Origin: Cephalotus follicularis
Lineage: Eukaryota > Streptophyta > Magnoliopsida > Oxalidales > Cephalotaceae
DNA: 64,000 nt
Reading direction: 5' to 3'
NCBI GenBank assembly: GCA_001972305.1
Contig: BDDD01001970.1
Coordinates: forward strand, 186,001-250,000
The position numbers and the translations under genes are program-made. Shown here in pieces: positions 55,013-64,000 of the stretch (its first letter is position 1; every line of letters begins with the position of its first letter). A model generated the notes under the pieces. That model saw only the letters and a list, made by a program, of their open reading frames with translations, searched no databases and had not been told where the DNA came from.

Positions 55013-58000
55013 TGTCACGTCATTTATACGATTAATTAAATTAGTTATTAGATCGAAATTCGATCTAATTATTATTTAATGAATTATCATTACTTGTTGT
55101 ACATTTTAATTTATTATTTTTATTATTTTTTTATTTTATTTTATTAATTGATTTTGTTTTATTTTATTTAGATCGATTTTTATTTTATTTGATTTTATAT
55201 ATTTGATCGTTACTGTATATTTGATTATATTTTGGTGACATAAATATTTGATTTTGATTGTCTCTAAAAATAATTTGATTAGAACTTTCCCAATTCGTGA
55301 AATGAATCATTCTCAAATCAGAGTTAAAACTCTAAGCCCCTTTAATTATAAATAGGGTATTAAACCAAGAGAAAAATCGCACAGCAGGTATGTTTCTTAC
55401 ACCTTCTCTTAGTTTTTCTCTTTCGCTTATGTTTATCTTTATTCTTTTACATCCTTCTTTTGTCTGTTTTCGTTTATAATCATATACATTCTTCTTTTAT
55501 TGGTTTTTGTTTTTAATCATACTTATACAAGCCCAACCCACCATCAGATACAGCAGCCCCCAAATCCACGCATACCCTTCTTTCCCACTACATCTACATG
55601 CACTGCCTCAGCCTCCTCCACCACTCAACCCCATTAACGTACAAACACAATAATCAACACACCCACCAATGCAAAACCATAGGCATATAATTAACAAAGC
55701 CACAACTAACAAACATCATATTGCTGCCAAGAACCACCTCATAAGAAGCCCCACATCAACGAACACAGCCATCATACTCCAACCCAACGCCTTTCAGGCC
55801 ACAGCCTCCAAAACTGAAATCGTTAACCACGTGCCTGGATCCTCAAAGCATAAGCTACTGATTTTTGGTTTTGATTGCATATGGCTTTGATTATTTTTGT
55901 AGAATGCAGAGAGAGAGAGAGAGAGAGAATTGAGAGAGAGATCGTTTTTGGCTAAAAGAAATAAAAGTGGATATTGAGAGGTAAATGAGAGAGGTGAGCA
56001 TGGTTGAAAACAGACAAGAGAATAAAAGAAAGTAAAAGATGGTGGGGACGGGTAAGGAAAAGAGTGAATATTTTCGGGTGTGATAATGGATTAGGTTTTT
56101 ATGGGTAGGAGATGTTAAGGCTAAACAGGAGAGAGACAGAGAATGAAAAGAGTTAGAGTGGGTTTGGATTATGTGAGTGGTGTAAGTTTCATTTGGGGCT
56201 TGGATCATACCTGTGTATCGGGGGATTTGAATTGAAGCTTGGGTTTTCTGATTTTATTTAAGCCTGGTTTGGGCTTTTTGGTCTTTTGAGCCTTGTTGTT
56301 TGGGCAAGTAGTTTACATGATTATTAATTTATTTATAATGTTATAAGTTTATTTTAGTTTGGAGTTCTTTTATCTTTTGTTCTATGTTTTTAAGGACAAA
56401 TATGCTCATTTTTTTTTTACTTGATACTAACTTTTTGGATCGTTTGTGTTTTTATAGGTTTATTATTTAAGAAAAAGTAACTTCGTTTTATTTTATATCG
56501 TCAATTTCGTTAAGGAAATATCGAAAGATAAATTCTCTCTTCAACATTTCATTTTGACTTACAAAAATAATTTGATTAATCAATTTTTGTGAATGAATAA
56601 ATTGGACATTGGATATTTCATTTAAAATTGAATTAATTAATTTATCCGATGATACATATATTTTGGGATATTGTAGTAACAATATTGTTTGAATATATTT
56701 GGAGATCAAGTGATTTTTATGTTTCAAACACATGTAGTGTAAGTCTCATAAAAATCTCTTGAAGACTGAAATAAATAAATCATTAATCGATGATGTGCTT
56801 AGATGCATCAGTTGCATATGACCCTTTAACTGAACTTGGATTAATTAATTATCCGATGATGAATATATTTTAAGATATTATAATAAAAATACATTTGAGA
56901 TATATTCGGAGGTCAAGGAGATTTTATGTTACAAACATAGGTAGTGTAAGTCTCATAAAAATTCGTTGAAGGCTAAAATAAAAAACGCTAGTCCTCGGGA
57001 ATGATGTAAATTATAAACCTGAGACCGCGGCTACACTTGCATGCTTATGTGTCATTACATTCACCCATTTATTTTCATTTTTTTGATTTCATTGTATCTT
57101 TGTATTTATATTTTTAAGAATCAATTACATGGAATTACATGAACTGGACATAATATTGTCTCTAATGATTCTCAGACCCTTGTATGAATAGTTTTGTGTC
57201 TTTTAGATTGTTGTGCTTCAAGGGGGAGTTTGACTTAACAATCTTTTCGTAAGTCTTTTCTGTAAGCGCATAAGGTACGGATATTCTGCTCTTTGATACT
57301 CTCTTCAACTTTATCGAGTGAAAATCAGTTTTGCTTTTATTATATGTTTTTTGTTTTATGAACTCGGTTATGTTTATGAATTTGATATGTTCTGGAAAAT
57401 AAAGTCGGTTTTGACATTTTATGAATTTAATATTCCTGACTTTATACGTATGTTACGATATGTTATGAAATGATCATCTCTTTATAATGGAAAATAAATG
57501 AGTTGATATTCTGATTATGAAATGTAAGTTATGATATCGTTTGTGAACGATTTTTGAATATGTCTTGAAAAAGCATATTTTATGTGTTTCTGAATTGATT
57601 ATGATAAATCAATATTTTCGAAATGATTAAATACTGAGTATTTGTACCCACATATGGGGCGTACCATAGGCATGTCGTAGGTCTGGCACGGGACATGACA
57701 CTTTCGTAGCGGTGTGATTAGTCTACGACGTCTCTCTGTGTTATGAATAAATCCCATGAGGTGGATTTATGGATCCGCTATGTATGATAGAGGTGTATGA
57801 ATCGATTCTAGTTTATGGCATGTGTGATACGATATGCAATATGTGATATGATATGATATGATAATTGACTTGTGTAGTGCCATACATCTCAATTCTAATG
57901 GGCATGTGGAATTAGCGCCTCCCTTGCCATATATGTTTCTGATATGTGATATGTAAGTGGCTTAGTATGAATTATGAAATCGTGATTTTGATATGTTTCG

Positions 58001-58532
58001 TATATGTTTCGAAAGTTATGGAATTGGGTTTTATGAAGTTCGGAAATGAACGTTTAAATAGTTTACTGCTTAGGATTTCTGTTACGAGTTTTATTGAAAT
58101 CTTATTGCTTTTAAATTACCGTTTACTGTTTTATATTCTTTATCTGTACTGAGGTTTGCTTAGCCGTGTTTTTGTTTCCATGCGGCAGGTTATTAGGAGC
58201 AGCGGGTGAATGTGTGAATGAGAGTTGGCCACCTTTATATCATGGATTCCTAGGAGTGTGATCCCTATGTGTTTTCAGTTAGAGTTGGTCATGAACTATA
58301 AGATACTTTTGGTTTATGTTTTAATAATTAACCCTTGGAACATGTTTTAGGTTTTTCTTAATATGTTAAGTTTTCAATATGTTTTTCAGACATGTTATGA
58401 CTGCCACGTTTTTAGCTAATAAAGTTATGCCTATGTTATGTTCAGTTAAGTTATGCTATGTTCAACTATGTTTTGTTAAGTTATGATCCGTATTATGACC
58501 TGTGACGACTTCCGCCGTCCGGAGGTGTTACA
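55013..58532 (+). repeat. Putative long 5' LTR (about 3.5 kb)
   Basis: It ends GGAGGTGTTACA just before the primer-binding site. The start TGTCACGTC is chosen because it interrupts the transposon ORF; this border is less sure. Inside, a repeat of about 180 bases occurs twice (about 56640-56760 and 56830-56970, sharing TAGTGTAAGTCTCATAAAAA). A (GA)n run is at 55909-55928. No gene is supported within. Confidence 0.6.
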
Positions 58533-58537
58533 GATTA

Positions 58538-58549
58538 TGGTATCAGAGC
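58538..58549 (+). promoter_or_regulatory. Primer-binding site (initiator-Met)
   Basis: An exact TGGTATCAGAGC six bases after the LTR end. Confidence 0.85.
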
Positions 58550-58689
58550 AATAGGATTGTTTCCTTAGAAGACCTAACTAGGTTTGACCTGTGAGATTGG
58601 ATAGACATTGGTTAAGCTTTTTCGTTATAGTCAGTTTGATATGTTTTCTGTTTTCTTTTGGTGTTTCATGTTTGAGTGTCTTTTCGTAG

Positions 58690-59515
58690 ATGGCACGAAC
58701 AAGGAACGCTTCTCGGAGGACTGCAACCGCTGAGGCTCGGGAAGTTGGAAATGAGCCTTCTATGGAAGAGTTGGTATGTCAGGCAGTCGCTCAGGAGGTA
58801 CGTCGTGTGATGGGTCAGCAGAATCAGGAACAAGGCCGTAGGGAGTCAGTTGCTGAGGGGAATGCTCCAGCTGATGTTCAGTTGGGAAGGGAAACTGGAG
58901 ACAGGACTGACACACATGTTTATATCTAGCTTGAGCGATTCCAGAAATAGATGTCGCAGTCTTTTATCTCAGCCGTGACTCATGTGGAAGCTGAGTATTG
59001 GATTGCGCATATGGACAAGATCTTCGATGTGCTTGGCTGTGGTGACGAGCAGAAGGTTAGGTTGGCTGCTTACAAGCTTGAGGGTGATGCTCAGAAGTGG
59101 TGGAAGACTATGGGTTTGGCTAAGGGTGGTAACTACATTGATGCTTTGACTTGGTCAGAGTTCTGTTAAGTCTTCTATCAGCAGTATTTTCCTGCTGCTG
59201 ATAAGGAGACTTAAGCCAAGGAGTTCATAAACACAAGACAGAAAGTTGGAGAATCGGTCACGGAGTTTCTGACCCGTTTCACTAGGCTTGCTGGTTTTGC
59301 TGCGTCCGCAGCGGGGACAACACTGGAGCAGACTGAGAAGTTCAAGTGGAAGCTGCACTATCAGCATAGGGGTAAGCTGATTAATACCAGGTTTGCTGAT
59401 GTTTCTGAAGTGGCTAATGTAGCAAAGAATATAGAACTGGAGCGGCTAGACTTCCAGGATTCTCAGGGGCAAGGTTCTGGACAGCATGGAAAAAAGAAAT
59501 GGCAAACGAGGAAGT
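58690..59515 (+). pseudogene. Tekay-like gag
   Basis: Starts MARTRNASRRT. Stops fall after THVYI, after RFQK, after WSEFC and after DKET. The gag domain reads AEYWIAHMDKIFDVLGC, YKLEGDAQKWWKTM and VTEFLTRFTRLAGFA. A frameshift near 59490 moves it into the protease frame. Confidence 0.8.
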
Positions 59516-60270
59516 AGGAATGATAATCGGGGACAGCAACATCCGGGTAATGATCCGGAGCAGACACAAGAAGCTGGGGATGTTCAGATTGCCAATTGTG
59601 ATACTTGTGGCAGACAGTATCTAGTGGGAGTGTGCTATAAGGCCATCGAGGCCTGTTTTGTATGTGGTCAGAAATGGCACTTTGTGAAAGATTGTCCTGA
59701 TCCTCGTGCGAAGGATAGGAGGGGAAACAATGCAGAATCTGGACAGCGCAATGTGGGAGGTTGTGTTTTTGCTATCACGACACAGCAGACTGCTAATGCA
59801 CCAGGTACGGTTTCAAGTTTTATTTCTGTTGGTAACCGTAGGGCTTATGTCGTATATGATACTGGATCGACCCACTCGGTTGTAGCGAGGTCTTTTGTTC
59901 AGCATCTTAGGATGTCTTCACAGTTGCTTGATCCGACTTTGGTTCTTTTGACCCCTACGGGGACATCTGTTGTGATATCTGAGTGTTTTTATGCTTGCCC
60001 TGTTATTTTTGATAATTGGATTCGTGATGCGGATCTTCCTCCTATCGATATGTATGACTTTGATATGATTATGGGAATGAAGTGGTTGGTTCGCCATCGA
60101 GCTACGATTGACTGTCACGCTCGGAGGATTCTGTTTGGGGATGTGGATAGACCTGATTTTATTTATCATGGTTCACAGCTGAGAAAAGAAGTGAAGGCTA
60201 TTTCTTCTTTGAAGGCTCGGAAGTTGGTGGCTAAAGGCGCTGAGGGTTTCTTAGCTGTTGTGAAGGTGTC
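59486..60270 (+). pseudogene. Nucleocapsid knuckle and protease
   Basis: A knuckle-like CFVCGQKWHFVKDC (about 59655-59700) and the aspartic protease motif VYDTGSTHSVV (about 59850) lie in one open frame. Further protease landmarks are ECFYACPV and FDMIMGMKWL. A frameshift near 60270 then leads to the RT frame. Confidence 0.85.
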
Positions 60271-62780
60271 TCTAAGGTTGAGCCTCGCCTTGAAGACTAT
60301 CCTGTGGTTCGGGAGTTTGCATATGTGTTTCCGGAGGAGTTACCAGGTTTGCCACCGCAACGGGAAGTGAAGTTTACCATTGAGCTCATTCCTGGGGTGG
60401 CACCTATATCTAAGGCACCGTATAGGATGGCACCACTTGAGTTACAGGAGCTGAAGGAACAATTACAAGAGCTGTTGGATCGGGGTTTCATTCGGCCTAG
60501 TGTTTCGCCATGGGGTGCTCCGGTTCTTTTTGTGAAGAAGAAAGATGGATCTATGAGGCTATGCATAGACTACAGAGAGTTAAATCGAATTACTGTTCGG
60601 AATAAATACCCTTTGCCTAGGATTGATGACTTATTTGATCAACTCCAGGGTACTCGGTATTTCTCTAAAATCGATTTGAGATCGGGATATCATCAGCTTC
60701 GGATAAAGGATGAAGATGTGCCTAAAACTTCTTTCCGTACTCGGTATGGGCATTACGAGTTTCTGGTGATGCCGTTCGGACTTACTAATGCACTGGCAGT
60801 TTTTATGAATCTGATGAATCGGGTGTTTCATGAGTACTTGGATCAGTTTGTGATTGTGTTCATAGATGACATTCTTGTATATTCCAAGTCGAAGGAAGAA
60901 CATGAAGAACAACTTCGTATAGTTCTGGATATTTTGAGGAAGAATCAGCTATACGCAAAGTTTTCAAAGTGTGAGCTCTGGTTGGAACAGGTGGCGTTCT
61001 TGGGTCATGTAGTTACAGCTGAAGGTATCTGTGTGGATCCTGCTAAAGTTGAGGCTATTACTAAATGACCGAGACCTACCACAGTGACAGAGGTTATGAG
61101 CTTTTTGGGTTTGGCTGGATACTATAGATGGTTTGTGGAAGGTTTTTCCTTTATAGCCTTACCACTAACTCAGCTTATGAGAAAGGGAGCTAAGTTTGAA
61201 TGGAATGAAGAATGAGAAGCAAGCTTTGAGAAACTGAAGAATGGTCTTGTGTCGGCATCGATTCTTCGTTTACCATCTGGGTCGGGTGGATACCAGATTT
61301 ACAGTAATGCTTCTAAGAAGGGTTTGTGGTGTGTTTTAATGCAGCACGGTCATGTAATAGCTTATGCTTCGAGACAGTTGAAGCCTTATGAAGTGAACTA
61401 TCCTACACATGATCTTAAGTTGGTAGCAGTGGTGTTTGAGTTGAAGATCTGGAGGCACTACTTGTACGGAGAAACTTGTGACGTCTTTACCGATCATAAG
61501 AGTCTCAAGTACATCTTTACGCAGAAAGAGTTGAATATGCGTCAGAGAAGGTGGTTAGAGCTTTTGAAGGACTACGATTTGAATATTCAGTACCATCCTG
61601 GTAAAGCGAAAGTGGTAGATGATGCACTTAGTCGGAAAAGTTCTGGGAGTATAGCGGCTTTGCTTACTTAGCTGCAGTTGATAGCAGATATGGAGCGGTT
61701 GGACTTGAATCTGTTTGTTCGGGGTTCTGAAGGTTGTGTTGCTGCAATGAATGTTGAGCCTACTCTTGTATCTCGAATTAAGACAGCTCAGAGTGATGAT
61801 GGTGAGCTTTGGGCCTTAGTCCAGAATGTTAAAAAGGGTAAACAGTCAGAGTTTCATATGGATGAGCATGGTGTGATATGGTTGGGTAGTCGGTTGTGTG
61901 TTCCGGAAGATACTTCTATCAGAGATGTTGTTTTGTCAGAGGCACACAGTTCTCCATTTTTTATACATCCAAGTTCTACGAAAATGTATAGAGACTTGAA
62001 GAAGAACTTCTGGTGAAATGGAATGAAAAGGGATGTAGCATAGTATGTTGGAAGGTGTTTGATCTGTCAGCAGGTAAAGATTGAGCACCAGCGTGCTAGT
62101 GATTTGTTACAGCCTTTGGAAGTTCCAGTATGGAAATGGGAAACCATTTCGATGGACTTTGTTACTGGTTTGCCGAGAACTTTCAGAAGGAACGATGCTA
62201 TCTGGGTAGTAGTGGATCGATTGACTAAATCGGCTAACTTCTTGGCTATTCGAGAGGACTTCTCTATTTATCGTTTGGCAGAGGTGTAGCATGAGATAGT
62301 GAGACTCCATGGGACTCCGACATCCACTGTTTCGGATAGGGATCCTCGTTTCACTTCGCGGTTTTGGAAAAGGTTCCAGAAAGCTTAGGGTACTAGGCTC
62401 AGTTATAGTACAGCTTTCCATCCACAGACAGATGGGCAGACTGAGAGGACCATCCAAACCTTAGAGGATATGTTGAGGTCTTGTGCTTTGGAGTGGACTG
62501 GGAACTGGGACGAGTATTTGAGCTTGGTGGAGTTTGCATACAATAACAGTACTAGCATCCGTATGGCTCCGTTTGAAGCTCTTTATGGGAGGAAGTGTCG
62601 AGCTCTGACATGTTTGGACGAGGTTGGAGAGGGAGTTATCGAGCGACCCGAACTAGTGCAGATCACTACTGAAAAAGTGGCAATAGCAAGGGAGAGATTG
62701 AAGGCAGCTCAATCTCGACAGAAGAGTTATGCGGACAGACATCGGAGGGATTTGGAGTTCAAAGTAGGTGAACATGTATA
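60271..62780 (+). pseudogene. Tekay-like RT, RNase H and integrase
   Basis: RT motifs are [28 protein letters not shown] and [10 protein letters not shown] (active site intact, about 60860). RNase H reads [10 protein letters not shown] at about 61300, where Asp is usual in place of Asn. Its other landmark FTDHKSLKY is present. The integrase zinc finger is damaged; the core has [16 protein letters not shown] and [12 protein letters not shown]. About eight in-frame stops interrupt pol (for example near 61066, 61214, 61669, 62014, 62041, 62287, 62386). It ends at VGEHVYI where unrelated sequence starts. Confidence 0.85.
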
Positions 62781-63770
62781 TATTTATGTTTTGAAAACTT
62801 TATGTTTAGGCTTATGTATATGTCAATTTTTTTGATAAAAAAAAATATTTTTTAAAACAATTTTACCTCTTTTATAATTCAATTCTCGTTTTCTTTTATT
62901 TTAAGATTTCTTATTTTCTATTTTATTTTATTTCCTTTTTCTTCCATTGCTTTCCTTCTCTCACCCGAATCCCTCTCTCTCCCAAACTCTATCTCTCCGA
63001 AAATCTCTCCCTCTCTTAACTCTTCACGCGTTTTCTTCCTCTCCTTCCTTATCTAGCCCGAAATTCTATTCCTTTTCTGTTTAAGAATGTGGTTATCACT
63101 GTTAGACGCCATTCTCTCTTAACTTTGCAAGTCACTGCCAAATTCTACAATTTAGAAGTTTGTTTTGTGTTCTTCGATCAGTCTCTGCATCAAGTCAGGT
63201 TTGTTATGTCATCTCAAATACCTTGTTGTTCTGTTGGGTTATGTTTTCCTTTGGCTGGCATTAAGGTTGTGTATTGCTTTGTTTTCTCTTTCCTTTTGTT
63301 TTTGTGTACAACCGAGTGATCAATAAATTGTGGTGTTTCTCGTACTCTTTCTGTGTCCTTTATACCACTGCAGGTTAGTAATCCTTGCTGTTATGGTTTG
63401 TTCCACATTGTTATTTGGCTTTATATACTTATAGGCTGTTAGAGTTTGATTTCAGCCAATTTGATTTCTGTCATGGTTTATGGACCTGTTAATCAGCCTT
63501 TAGGCAGTATATATATGTTGTAATCTGGTCTTAGAAACTGAAAGTGACTTTTGATAGTAAAATTGGATTAAAATGTGTAAGCATGTGTTTAGAAATCATT
63601 CTCTTTTCCTTGAGTTTAGCCACTGGTCATACGTACATGTTAAGTCCGTGTTTTTCAACTGTCTAAACACCATACAATGTCACATATAAGTGTTTATAGG
63701 CTTCTAGTATTGTGGTATTCAAGTTTGGACAAGTTTCTATGTGGAATTGTTGAAATTCTGCTGTTCTGTC
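62781..63770. other. Unassigned stretch after the truncated element
   Basis: T-rich sequence, a CT-rich block (62935-63040) resembling a leader, and scattered short open frames without recognisable domains. It could be the rest of the LTR whose motif array follows at 63771. Confidence 0.4.
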
Positions 63771-64000
63771 ATCCAGAACAGTCGGTTGTTCTTATTGACA
63801 GTCGGCTATCTAGCCTTGTGTAGTCAGCTAATTGTATGAATCAGTCGGCTGCTTTGCTATGCACAGTCGGCTGGACATCTGTCACAATCGACTGCCTACA
63901 GTATGGTTTGTGTAGTCGACTGGCCCTGTTGGATAGTCGGATGCCAAGCTTCCTCAGTTGACTGGTGCTCTCTAACAGTCGGCTGTTTTGTCCAGAAAAT
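63771..64000. repeat. Start of another CAGTCGGCTG motif array (SIRE-like LTR, cut by window end)
   Basis: About ten copies of CAGTCGGCTG-like words (including GTAGTCGACTGG, CAGTTGACTGG) occur in 230 bases at a spacing of about 20-25 bases, as in the copia LTRs at 45027-45545 and 51410-51925. Surrounding bases differ from those LTRs, so this is a related but different copy. Confidence 0.6.

Larger units (their letters stand above)
55013..62780 (+). mobile_element. Tekay-like Ty3/gypsy element with a long 5' LTR, 3' truncated
   Basis: A long putative LTR, a primer-binding site (58538-58549), then gag, protease, RT, RNase H and integrase in order. It stops inside the integrase C-terminus at VGEHVYI, with no chromodomain or 3' LTR. 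Many in-frame stops make it inactive. Confidence 0.8.

Noticed and set aside
55669-56208. Open frames inside the long Tekay-like LTR
   Set aside because: Low-complexity CA-rich and GA-rich composition, no domain, and located in a putative LTR.

Overview
The window reads as nuclear DNA of a flowering plant, probably a eudicot: AT-rich non-coding sequence, GT-AG introns, a SKP1-like gene ending in WAFE, and dense nests of plant LTR retrotransposons (Tat-, Athila- and Tekay-like Ty3/gypsy, SIRE-like Ty1/copia, and a TRIM-type array). The species cannot be named from the sequence. About three quarters of the window is retroelement sequence, nearly all decayed.

Host genes are few. An intact kelch-like gene lies at 297-1280 (+). 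Its 3' half and about 2.9 kb of downstream flank are repeated at 8917-12052. Between the two copies are a copia 5' remnant (4138-4870) and pieces of an unrecognised multi-exon gene, called gene X here. Gene X pieces occur as an N-terminal TPR-like part (4878-5870, +), and as C-terminal exons in a large palindrome (5874-8313). A second N-terminal copy, still open over three exons, is at 21012-21669 (-). An intact intronless SKP1-like gene is at 39365-39835 (-).

Two Tat-type gypsy elements (13025-20095 and 31338-38256) share one gag-pol architecture: gag, DSG protease, RT, RNase H, a second RNase H, then integrase. Both are broken, and one lacks its 3' LTR. Solo or orphan LTRs of the same broad group lie at 27938-28653, 29160-29440, 40349-41231 (perfect 5-base target duplication) and 41596-42097 (-).

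Between the two Tat elements, an Athila-like 5' end (22385-23368, resuming at 26921-26975) is cut by a 3.55 kb solo LTR flanked by CATAT, and again by a related LTR in the opposite direction. Together they form an 820-base palindrome. After these come a palindromic-motif array (27366-27682) and a TRIM-like chain of four LTR copies (29464-30624).

The right part holds a complete but internally deleted chromovirus (42797-54092). Its gag is split by a SIRE-like copia on the minus strand (44430-52085) that has lost reverse transcriptase but keeps a third ORF after pol. A fragment of a putative gypsy-type transposon ORF (54301-55012) and a second Tekay-like element with a long LTR and a full but nonsense-riddled pol (55013-62780) follow. 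The last 230 bases enter another LTR carrying the CAGTCGACTG-like motif.

The most interesting non-standard signals are: short palindromic motifs repeated many times in the LTRs of unrelated families; a TATA-to-motif spacing of 82-85 bases kept across diverged Tat LTRs; and an RT-less copia that retains its third ORF.
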